Source: Haladaptatus sp. DJG-WS-42
Lineage (GTDB): Archaea > Halobacteriota > Halobacteria > Halobacteriales > Halococcaceae
Length of the DNA stretch: 64,000 nucleotides
Direction of reading: 5' to 3'
Assembly: GCF_037198285.1 (NCBI RefSeq)
Contig: NZ_CP147243.1
Span: 1,852,422 to 1,916,421 of the forward strand
In this document: positions 44,234-52,237 of the stretch, one piece after another
Position numbering within the stretch: the stretch's first letter is position 1
How the letters are laid out: each line of letters begins with the position of its first letter
Notes under the pieces: model-generated
Seen by the model: only the letters and a program-made list of their open reading frames with translations
The model's database searches: none
What the model was told of the DNA's origin: nothing
Position numbers and translations under genes: made by a program

Positions 44234-46146
44234 GTAAAACCGATTCCACTTCCAGAACCCCAGCATCGTCCGCAAACCAAACCCGCTCGGTCGTCGTTCC
44301 CGTCTACGGCGAACACCCGGAGACGGTGTCTGCGCTCGTCTCTGACCTGTACGACGCCGGATGGGACGAGGTCGTCGTCTGTGCAGACGACCCGACACCT
44401 AACCTCGAAGCACGACTCTCGACGCTCGCAGAGGACGGCAGAACCGCCGTCTCGCTGAGCGACGCTCGCCGTGGAAAAGGGGGCGCACTCAGCGACGGAC
44501 TCGACGTCGCTACGGGCGACGTCCTCGGATACGTTGATGCAGACCGCGCGATTCCCGTCGCTGAACTCGACCGGCTCTACTCGGTGGTCGAATCACACAC
44601 TGCCGCGGTGACGGTCGGTTCACGCGACCTCGAAGGGAGCTGTCGTCTCTCACAGACACCCGCCCGCCAGTGGCTCGCAAAGGGCTACCGCTCGCTCGCA
44701 CGCCACATGACGCGGGTGCAAATAGAAGACCTCCAGTGTGGCGCGAAAGCGTTCCGCGCGGAGGTCTGGGAGCAGGTTTCGCCGCGGATGAACGAGGAGG
44801 GCTTCGCTTTCGACACCGAATTCGTCGCCCGCGTCCACCGTCACGGCTACGAGGTGAGTGAGGTCGCAATCGAGTGGGACGACCCCGGCGACAGTAGCGT
44901 CTCACCCACCCGCGACGCCCCCGATATGCTCCGGTCGTTGTTCCGGATTCGCCGCTCACTTCGCGGGCCGATTCCCACCGCCGACCGCGACGACAAACTG
45001 TCGGTCGCGCTCATCACGTCGCATCCGCCGAATCGCGGCCACCTCGCTGAGTACGGTGAGGAACTTGCGAGAGCGTACGGCCAGCGCGACGACCTCGACG
45101 TGACGGTACTCGCCCGGCGAATGGACACCGCACCTCCCGTCGAGTTCCGCCGGGGCTACGAAGTACGTCGGGTTTGGGATCGCGACTCGTTCGACGGCGC
45201 GAGTGCGTTGCTCGAAGAACTCGTCGCGGGCGACTACGACGTGGTGCACTTCAACATCCACATGACCTACTTCGGCAACGAGAACGTCCACCGGTTCATC
45301 GGTCTCGTGTTGCCGCCGTTGCTCAGCCGCGTCTACGGCATGAACGTCATCACGACGATGCACGACCTACTCGAAGTCGTCGAAGAGGAGATGATAGACG
45401 AGAACATCGGCCTCGTAGAACAGGTCGGTGCGCGGGCAGCGACCCAACTGCTCTTGCTCGGGGACGCATCGACCGTCACCTCGAAAGAGTACCTCGACAT
45501 CCTCACCGACCGCTACTACTCGAAAGACGTTTTCCACGTCCCTCACGGCACGTTCGCGTGCGCGGACGGTGGTGTCCAACAGATACCCGACCCGTTCCGT
45601 ATCATGGTGTTTGGCCACCTCAGTCCGACGAAAGACATCGAGACGGTGGTCGAGGCGTTCGAGGACGTTCGTGCGGCTATCCCGGACGCAGAACTCTACA
45701 TCGCGGGTGACTCACATCCCGGTTTCCCCACCCACCGCCAAGACCTCGAAAACGCGTACGGCGACCGGCCGGGCGTCCACTTCCATGGCTATGTCGAGGA
45801 CGACGAGATGGACGCCGTCTGGCAGCAGTCGTCGGTCGTCATCATGCCGTATCGGACGTGTACGGGCGTGAGTGGCGTGTTCCAACTCGCCAAAACCTAC
45901 GGTACGCCGGTCGTGAGCTACGACGTTGGCGGGATGCGCACCTCGACCGTCGAAACCGGTGGAGCCGCAGAGTTCGTCCCGCCAGGTGACGCCTCAGCGT
46001 TGGCTGGGAAACTCCGTTCGCTGTGGACCAATCCTGACCGTCTCCACGAGATGGCCCAACAGAACGCGGAGGCCGCAAACGCCTACACCATCGGTGATAC
46101 CGCAGACCGGATGGTCGAAATCATCGAGGAGCGTGTGCTGCCATGA
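44230..46146 (+). CDS. Bifunctional GT2-GT4 glycosyltransferase fusion
   Basis: This 638-residue protein joins two glycosyltransferases. Residues about 18-245 are a GT-A (GT2, dolichol-phosphate sugar synthase-like) domain with RSVVVPVYGEHP, RRGKGGALSDGLDVATGD and DADRAIP. Residues about 258-638 are a GT-B (GT4) domain with SHPPNRGHLAEYGEELARAY, HVPHGTFAC, IMVFGHLSPTKDIETVVEAF, an acceptor loop GVSGVFQLAKTYGTPVVSYDVGG and EFVPPGDASALA. No membrane segment links the halves. One polypeptide could load a lipid carrier and add a following sugar. The order of reactions is inferred. Confidence 0.88.
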   Translation: MSKTDSTSRTPASSANQTRSVVVPVYGEHPETVSALVSDLYDAGWDEVVVCADDPTPNLEARLSTLAEDGRTAVSLSDARRGKGGALSDGLDVATGDVLGYVDADRAIPVAELDRLYSVVESHTAAVTVGSRDLEGSCRLSQTPARQWLAKGYRSLARHMTRVQIEDLQCGAKAFRAEVWEQVSPRMNEEGFAFDTEFVARVHRHGYEVSEVAIEWDDPGDSSVSPTRDAPDMLRSLFRIRRSLRGPIPTADRDDKLSVALITSHPPNRGHLAEYGEELARAYGQRDDLDVTVLARRMDTAPPVEFRRGYEVRRVWDRDSFDGASALLEELVAGDYDVVHFNIHMTYFGNENVHRFIGLVLPPLLSRVYGMNVITTMHDLLEVVEEEMIDENIGLVEQVGARAATQLLLLGDASTVTSKEYLDILTDRYYSKDVFHVPHGTFACADGGVQQIPDPFRIMVFGHLSPTKDIETVVEAFEDVRAAIPDAELYIAGDSHPGFPTHRQDLENAYGDRPGVHFHGYVEDDEMDAVWQQSSVVIMPYRTCTGVSGVFQLAKTYGTPVVSYDVGGMRTSTVETGGAAEFVPPGDASALAGKLRSLWTNPDRLHEMAQQNAEAANAYTIGDTADRMVEIIEERVLP

Positions 46147-46361
46147 CAGAACTCACCGTTGACCAGACCACGGCGGACGACCAGCAGATGACAACTGAGT
46201 CCATCGAACAGACTTCCGTCCTCACGGAACTCGACACGGAACCGTGTCCCCACCCCGCGTGCGACGGCTCCCTTGACCACTCGACGTACAAGGGGTACGA
46301 CGCCGTCGTCTGTGACGACTGCGCCACCCCGGCGGTGTGTATCTTCGGAGATGGAGAATGA
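46143..46361 (+). CDS. Small zinc-ribbon-like protein in the surface operon
   Basis: This 72-residue protein has a disordered Thr/Glu/Asp N-terminal half and a C-terminal metal-site pattern CPHPACDG ... CDDCATPAVC. It overlaps both neighbours by ATGA, so it is translated with them and is a genuine gene by position. Haloarchaea encode many small zinc-finger proteins of unknown role; here it might scaffold or regulate the enzymes of the operon. Confidence 0.75.
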   Translation: MTELTVDQTTADDQQMTTESIEQTSVLTELDTEPCPHPACDGSLDHSTYKGYDAVVCDDCATPAVCIFGDGE

Positions 46362-47770
46362 CGGGCGAGGACGCACCCCTCATTTCGAGTGGCGTGGATG
46401 CGGCAAAACGACGGCTCATGGAGTCGATGCCCGATGCTCTCAAACGGCGACTCGTCGGCCCGTACAACCGCATGCTGAAAGCGAAGGGAAATCGGGCGTA
46501 CAGAACACGACAGCAGGCGCTTCCCACACGGTCGCCCAGCGACGACGCCCCAGACCACATTGTCTGCGTCGTGGTAGATGCACTCCGAGCTGACGCCGTG
46601 ACCGCAGAGGATAGCGCGTTTCTCGCAGAGCGGTTGTGGGGTGACCTCGTCACGCCCGCTCCGTGGACGTTTCCCGCGGTCACCTCGCTCGTAACTGGCG
46701 AGTATCCCCACGAACACGGGTCGGTTCGCCAGTCCGACGAGTCGGACACCGGCGCAACCGACCTCGTCATCCCGCCGAAACTCCCCGCCGACCGCGAGAC
46801 GCTCCCCGACGTGTTCGGGAGTGCAGGCTACGAAACCTACGGTGGCTTCGCGTTTCACATGCCGTTTTTCGCCATCGGCGGGCGATTCGCCACCCACTCG
46901 CTCTACGACGACGCGCCCGCCGACACGCTCGTAGACGATTATCTCGACTGGGCTGACGCTCAAACTGGGAAGACATTTTCGTACCTCCACCTCGCAGACC
47001 TTCACGAACCGGTCGACCCACCCGCACCTTACTGGGGGCGCTACGAAGTCGATGCGTCGATTCCAGACATCAAGACGTGGGACTACACCGAGGCGGCCGA
47101 TGTTGGCCCCGACGGTCGGCGCTACAGAGCAAATCGGAAACAGCTCTACCGCGCCGCCCTCGCCTTCGTCGATGACGAACTCGGCCGACTCTCCTACAAC
47201 CTGAACGAGCGTCTCGATGGCGACGTTGCGCTCGTCGTCACCGGCGACCACGGCGAGGCGTTCTGGGAACACACCGAATTCGACGCGGCTCACTTCGCCG
47301 ACTCGCGGCCCGCCTACTGCGTCGACCACGGCGGCACGCCCTACGAGTCGCTGACGCGCGTCCCCCTCGCGGTCGATGGACTTGATCTCGCGCCTGCCGA
47401 CGGCGGGACGCCGTCGCTCATCGACCTCGCGCCCTCGTTGCTCGACAGTGTGGGGTTGGGCGACGCCCTCGAACCGACCGGTACATCGCTCGTTTCTGGC
47501 GTCCCGACAGACCGCGTCACGCTCGTCGAAAGCGCGCGATACGGTCACGAAAAGAAGGCGGCCTACTTCGACGGCTGGAAACTCGTCGTCTCGAAAGGCG
47601 ACGACCAGTCGGTCGGCTTCGACCTGCCAGCAGCGGAGCCAACGACGCTCCCCGAAGCCGTCGAGCGTCGGCTTACCGAGGCACTCCCTGCGTGGCCAAA
47701 CGGCGAACACGCCGACGTTCGCGTCTCAGGAATGGCCCAACAGCGTTTGGAGGACCTCGGGTATGTCTGA
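46358..47770 (+). CDS. Soluble sulfatase-like alkaline phosphatase superfamily enzyme
   Basis: This 470-residue protein has no signal peptide or membrane segment. Metal-site motifs of the superfamily are visible: HIVCVVVDALRADAVT, nucleophile region APWTFPAVTSLVTGEYPHEHG, LHLADLHEPVD, VVTGDHGEAFWEH and a final His-rich VDHGGTPYESLTRVPL. The nucleophile is probably a Thr. These enzymes hydrolyse or transfer phosphate or sulfate groups. The C-terminus ends QRLEDLGYV, echoed by the second such enzyme two genes later. A cytosolic location suggests work on nucleotide-linked or lipid-linked glycan precursors. Confidence 0.87.
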   Translation: MTGEDAPLISSGVDAAKRRLMESMPDALKRRLVGPYNRMLKAKGNRAYRTRQQALPTRSPSDDAPDHIVCVVVDALRADAVTAEDSAFLAERLWGDLVTPAPWTFPAVTSLVTGEYPHEHGSVRQSDESDTGATDLVIPPKLPADRETLPDVFGSAGYETYGGFAFHMPFFAIGGRFATHSLYDDAPADTLVDDYLDWADAQTGKTFSYLHLADLHEPVDPPAPYWGRYEVDASIPDIKTWDYTEAADVGPDGRRYRANRKQLYRAALAFVDDELGRLSYNLNERLDGDVALVVTGDHGEAFWEHTEFDAAHFADSRPAYCVDHGGTPYESLTRVPLAVDGLDLAPADGGTPSLIDLAPSLLDSVGLGDALEPTGTSLVSGVPTDRVTLVESARYGHEKKAAYFDGWKLVVSKGDDQSVGFDLPAAEPTTLPEAVERRLTEALPAWPNGEHADVRVSGMAQQRLEDLGYV

Positions 47771-47954
47771 CCGCGAAATCCGAGATACTCCAATTGCGTT
47801 CCAACCCAGCCTCTCCTCCCGTGATTCGTCCGCGCAGACAGCAACCGCTGTCCTCGCTCCTCCACTGCAGTTGATTCCAATGACTCTCATCGACACTACC
47901 ACCGACTTAGCATCGCAAGAAAGCGCAGTCACCACCGTCGGGGTAACGCCATGA
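47763..47954 (+). CDS. Small coupled protein of unknown function
   Basis: The frame encodes 63 residues, beginning MSDREIRDTPIAFQPSLSSR and rich in Ser, Thr and Ala. It overlaps the preceding enzyme gene by eight bases and the next start by ATGA. It exactly bridges two genes that would otherwise be 180 bases apart in an operon where all others touch, which argues that it is translated. No family or motif is recognised. A shorter product from an internal ATG is possible. Confidence 0.5.
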   Translation: MSDREIRDTPIAFQPSLSSRDSSAQTATAVLAPPLQLIPMTLIDTTTDLASQESAVTTVGVTP

Positions 47955-49447
47955 AGGTCTGCGTCATCGGGCTTGACGGAGCCACGTGGGACCTCCTCGA
48001 CCCGTGGCTTGACGACCTGCCGACCATCAAATCGTTCGCAGACGAGCGACGGACGGAACTCGACAGCTGTATCCCACCGCTGTCGATGCCCGCGTGGAAG
48101 GTGTACTCCACGGGGATGAATCCGGGCGACCTCGGCGTGTTCACCTTCGTCGAACCCGACTTCGAAGACCAGCAGTTCAAGACGGTCACGAACGAGTCGT
48201 TCACGACGCGCGAAATTTGGGATTACCTCGGTGAACACGGCCACCAGAGCGCCGTCATCAACATGCCAACGACGTACCCACCGCGGGACGTAGACGGCTG
48301 GATGATAAGCGGCCCATTCTCGGGGAAACAGGAAGAGTACACCCAGCCAGCCACTCTCGAACGCACGCTGAATCGCAACGAGTACACGATTCTTCCCGAG
48401 TACTATCTCTCGCGCGACCCCGACGACATCGACGGGGCGGTCGCGTCGGTCGAGAAAAAGCTTCAGACGGCACTTGGCTTCACCGAAAAAACTGACTTCA
48501 TCCACACGACGCTGTACCTGACCGACACGGTCCAGCACACGGAGTGGGACTCGCCCGTCGCAAAGGCGTTCTGGGAGGAAGTGGACGCGAAACTTGCGTG
48601 GTTCCTCGACCAACTCGACGAGGAGTGGAACGTGGTACTCATGTCGGACCACGGGTTTGGCTACACCAAGGGGCGTTTTTACCTCAACACGTGGCTCGAA
48701 GAACAGGGCTACATCCACATCGACGACTCGGGCTTCGACCTCGGCGACCTCTTTGGCGTGGTCGGACTCGATTACGACCGCGCGCTCGCGCTCATGCAAA
48801 AGCTTCGCCTCTCCGGGTTCGTTCTTGACGTACTCCCCGAGAGCTTCCTGCGGAAAGTCGCCCGGCAGATGCCCGGCAACCGCAAGCTGGAGGGGTTACA
48901 GGATAAAATCGACTGGGAGGCAGACGCCGTTGCCCTCGCGCCACTCATCTACACGCGCAACAAGCAGATTGCAGACGAAATCCGGAGTAAGTTGCTCGAA
49001 GTCACCGACAGAGACGGCGAGCGCGTCATCGAGGAAGTGTATTACGGTGAAAACATCTACCCCGATGCGGACGTGCGCGTGCCCGACCTCGTCATCAAAC
49101 ACACCGACTACGGCATCAGCGACATCGTGAAACCGGGCGTGCTGTTCGAGTACGACGGCAACTGGCGACATCACAAGACGGCCCACCACCGCCGTAATGG
49201 TATCCTCACCGCACGCGGGCCGGACGTCGAAGACGTGTCGTTCGACTCGCCGCGGCTCTACGACATCGCCCCGACGATTCTCGACGGCTTCGGCATCGAC
49301 ATCCCCACAGGGATGCGCGGTGAGAGTCTCGGCTTGCTCGGGAATAACGCCCAACGGCGGGACGTTCCGGTCGATCGTAACGTCGAGCGGGTGGTCGAAC
49401 ACGATGCCCACGTAGAGCAGAAACTCAAAGACCTCGGATATCTGTAG
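47951..49447 (+). CDS. Type I phosphodiesterase/nucleotide pyrophosphatase-like enzyme
   Basis: This 498-residue soluble alkaline-phosphatase-superfamily protein starts MKVCVIGLDGATWDLLDPW and carries a Ser nucleophile region PPLSMPAWKVYSTGMNPGD, VVLMSDHGFGYTKGRFYLN, then HHKTAHHRRNGILTARG and RLYDIAPTILDGFGI near the C-terminus. This resembles archaeal proteins annotated as AP-superfamily phosphodiesterases, often beside glycosyltransferases. It could cleave or transfer phosphodiesters in precursor metabolism. The last residues (QKLKDLGYL) resemble the end of the other superfamily member here. Confidence 0.87.
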   Translation: MKVCVIGLDGATWDLLDPWLDDLPTIKSFADERRTELDSCIPPLSMPAWKVYSTGMNPGDLGVFTFVEPDFEDQQFKTVTNESFTTREIWDYLGEHGHQSAVINMPTTYPPRDVDGWMISGPFSGKQEEYTQPATLERTLNRNEYTILPEYYLSRDPDDIDGAVASVEKKLQTALGFTEKTDFIHTTLYLTDTVQHTEWDSPVAKAFWEEVDAKLAWFLDQLDEEWNVVLMSDHGFGYTKGRFYLNTWLEEQGYIHIDDSGFDLGDLFGVVGLDYDRALALMQKLRLSGFVLDVLPESFLRKVARQMPGNRKLEGLQDKIDWEADAVALAPLIYTRNKQIADEIRSKLLEVTDRDGERVIEEVYYGENIYPDADVRVPDLVIKHTDYGISDIVKPGVLFEYDGNWRHHKTAHHRRNGILTARGPDVEDVSFDSPRLYDIAPTILDGFGIDIPTGMRGESLGLLGNNAQRRDVPVDRNVERVVEHDAHVEQKLKDLGYL

Positions 49448-52237
49448 ATGACGCCCGACAGCCCGATTTCACTCCCGCGCAGCCTCGATGACAGCCGACT
49501 ACAACACGCCCTGTGTTTCCTCGGTTTCCTCGTCATCTACGGACTGCTCCTCCGTGGCATCACCATCGGGAACCTGTACACGTTCGGGGATTTCGCGCCG
49601 TTCTACGGCACGGACGGACTCACTAAGTTCACCACTGTCTGGGTCAATCAGGGGCTTGGTTACTCGTACATCTACCACGTCCTGCCCGCGTATCTCGGGG
49701 CGATAACCGCCGTCGGTGGCGTCCTCGCACAGAACCTGCTGTTTCTCGCGTTCATTCCGGTGGGTTACCTCACGTTCCTCGTCTTCGGGAAACGGTTCGT
49801 CGAGTCGATTCCCGCCCTGCACCTCGCCGCGTTCGTTTACGCAATCAACCCACTCACCATCGGTGAGTTCGTAAACGGCGGGGTCGCCGCGCTCATCGGT
49901 TTCGCGTTCCTTCCGCTGTTGTTGTACTACCTGTACGCCATCGTGGACACCGACTCGTGGGATGCGACGCTCAAAGCGGGCGCGGTGTTCGGCGCGACGA
50001 CGGTCAGCCCGTGGCTCGGTTTCTGGATGGTTGCACCGTTCGCGACGTATCTGGTTTACCGCGCACGGTGGTCGCCGCGCACTCTTCTCAAACTCTGCAT
50101 GTCCGGCGCACTCGGCGTGATTCTCTCGCTCCCGAGCGTCCACCACATGCTCCAGCGCGCGCTCGGCTTCGACTCCGGCCAAAGCGTCCTCGAAAGCACG
50201 TTCATGTGGAACTACACCGAGGCGAGCGTCCTCGCCGTTGTCCGCCTCGCGGGGAATCACGGCGTGATGGCGATGAACCAACTCGGCTACAACGACGACC
50301 CCGCGATGTTGATTGGGTTGGTCATCCCCGGTATCGCGCTGCTCGCCATCCGCCAGCGCCGACTGACGGTGTATTACGCCATCGCGTCGCTCATCGTCTC
50401 GTTCATGGTGCTCACGAAGTACGGCGTCACGACGCCGCTGTTCGAGGTGTTCCCACCGATGTGGTCGCTCAGAAATCCTGTGAAACTCCAGTACCCGCTC
50501 ACCATCTGCATGAGCCTCCTGTTCGGCGCTGGCTTGGACACGGTGCTCGTCGGCCCACGCGCGGAACCACATCCGCTCGCAACCCCCTCAAAATCGACGC
50601 GACCTGTGCTCACCGACGGCGGGACGCCTTCGCGGGCGAACGCCGTCGTCCTCGGCATCGTCTTACTTTCGCTGGTCGCCTACGCCGCACCCGCTGCGGG
50701 CGCGCTCGGCCTCCAAGACGTTCGCGGCGACGATTACTACGTCCCCGACGAACAGGCCGAACTCGCAGACAGACTCGACGGAACCGTGATGTGGGTGCCC
50801 TACGGCTACACCTCACAACTTCGCCTGCGCCACACGTACCCCGCCCACGTCGGCCTCAAAAGCGGCGGCATCGCACAGGGGATTCAGAACGCCGGATACG
50901 TCACAACGCTATTCGAGAAGTTCGCCCGTGACCCCGAAGCCGTCCGTCCACAGCTCGCCAAACAGGGCGTGAAGTACGTCGTCGTCGAGTCCGACCCGCC
51001 GGGCGACATCGACAACGGCCAGCCGCGCGTCGTCGAACGCTGGGGTGCGCCGTGGCTCTGGGGGAGCAGTGAGAACTACGATGACCGACTCGCAGAAAGC
51101 GACGGCTACGAGGAGGCCTTCGAGACGGGCGACTACACCGTGTACCGCGTCGAAGGCGCGCGCGATGTGTCGCGCTTCGAGGAGTACGACGGCCTCCACC
51201 GCCTCTACTACCCGAATTCGCGTGGAACCGTCGAAACGTACGGCGAAAACCGCATCACAAACGGCGGGTTCGACGACGACCTCGACGGCTGGTGGGTGTG
51301 GTCTGGGGAGAACGGCACGCAGTCGCGCGTCATCGAAACTGACGAGGGCGACCACGCAGTCGAGATGGTGACCGAGTCGGGCGATGCCTACCCGCTCGCC
51401 CAATCGACCACGGTGGAAGCCGACCAGCCCTACGAACTCGCCGTCTCCGGAGCCGGGAACGCGACGGTTTTCCTCTACTGGTACAACGGCAGTAAGTCAC
51501 AGGACAACCTCGTCGCCCGCGAGAGCCACCTGCTCAATGAATCCGCGACGACCGTGCTCGCACAGGGTGACACCCTCTCGGTACGCATTCGTCCCGACTC
51601 GTCGCGCGTGCGTATCGACTCCGTCTCGCTCGAACGCGCGAGCTACCCGCGACAAACCGGGTTTACGACGAACGGCGGGGACATCCCCGGCGTCGTCGTT
51701 GATGGCTACGACGACAATCAAACGCTCGGCACAGCCGTCGCCGTCAACCTGAACAAGTCAGAAGCCGACGCTGTCGGTGCCGATGTGGTCATTCGAGACG
51801 CAGAGACGATTCTCGACGAGCAACTCGTTTACAACGAATCGTATCGTCAAGGCGCGGGCGTCCTTCTCTCAGAAGACGATGTAGAAACCGTGGTTCCAGA
51901 CGGCGCAACGGCGGTCACGTACGACCATCCCGACGGCGTCGTCCTCGACTACTGGATGTTTGGCACGTTCGACACCCGCTCGGTCACCGTGCTGGCCACC
52001 TCCTACGACGAACGGTGGGTTGGCCCTGCGGACGCAGACCACTTCCGCGCCTATGGCTGGGCAAACGGCTACCTGAACGCAGAGCCCGACGAAATTCGCT
52101 GGACGGGTGGGGAACTCAGAACGTGGGTCGTCCGCATTTGGGCCGGTGCGTGGATCGTCGTGGTGTCCCTGCTCGTCTCGAACGCGCTTAGAAAGCGGTG
52201 GCTCGCGCGTGAAAACGGTGACCGACTGGGTCTATGA
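49448..52237 (+). CDS. Large multi-spanning membrane protein with extracellular domain (GT-C-like)
   Basis: This 929-residue protein has roughly ten to twelve membrane segments in the first 430 residues. A large soluble, strand-rich region follows (about 430-890, with NGGFDDDLDGWWVWSGENG in a carbohydrate-binding-like stretch), then one C-terminal membrane segment (about 893-912). An early acidic loop FGDFAPFYGTDG lies in the first outside loop, where GT-C transferases keep catalytic acids. It probably transfers a sugar or glycan from a lipid carrier outside the cell, or polymerises it. The family is not firmly identified. Confidence 0.75.
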   Translation: MTPDSPISLPRSLDDSRLQHALCFLGFLVIYGLLLRGITIGNLYTFGDFAPFYGTDGLTKFTTVWVNQGLGYSYIYHVLPAYLGAITAVGGVLAQNLLFLAFIPVGYLTFLVFGKRFVESIPALHLAAFVYAINPLTIGEFVNGGVAALIGFAFLPLLLYYLYAIVDTDSWDATLKAGAVFGATTVSPWLGFWMVAPFATYLVYRARWSPRTLLKLCMSGALGVILSLPSVHHMLQRALGFDSGQSVLESTFMWNYTEASVLAVVRLAGNHGVMAMNQLGYNDDPAMLIGLVIPGIALLAIRQRRLTVYYAIASLIVSFMVLTKYGVTTPLFEVFPPMWSLRNPVKLQYPLTICMSLLFGAGLDTVLVGPRAEPHPLATPSKSTRPVLTDGGTPSRANAVVLGIVLLSLVAYAAPAAGALGLQDVRGDDYYVPDEQAELADRLDGTVMWVPYGYTSQLRLRHTYPAHVGLKSGGIAQGIQNAGYVTTLFEKFARDPEAVRPQLAKQGVKYVVVESDPPGDIDNGQPRVVERWGAPWLWGSSENYDDRLAESDGYEEAFETGDYTVYRVEGARDVSRFEEYDGLHRLYYPNSRGTVETYGENRITNGGFDDDLDGWWVWSGENGTQSRVIETDEGDHAVEMVTESGDAYPLAQSTTVEADQPYELAVSGAGNATVFLYWYNGSKSQDNLVARESHLLNESATTVLAQGDTLSVRIRPDSSRVRIDSVSLERASYPRQTGFTTNGGDIPGVVVDGYDDNQTLGTAVAVNLNKSEADAVGADVVIRDAETILDEQLVYNESYRQGAGVLLSEDDVETVVPDGATAVTYDHPDGVVLDYWMFGTFDTRSVTVLATSYDERWVGPADADHFRAYGWANGYLNAEPDEIRWTGGELRTWVVRIWAGAWIVVVSLLVSNALRKRWLARENGDRLGL

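Noticed and set aside
46121-47710. 529-codon open frame antisense to the sulfatase-like gene
   Set aside because: Same mirror effect; the plus-strand frame has clear motifs and coupled starts.
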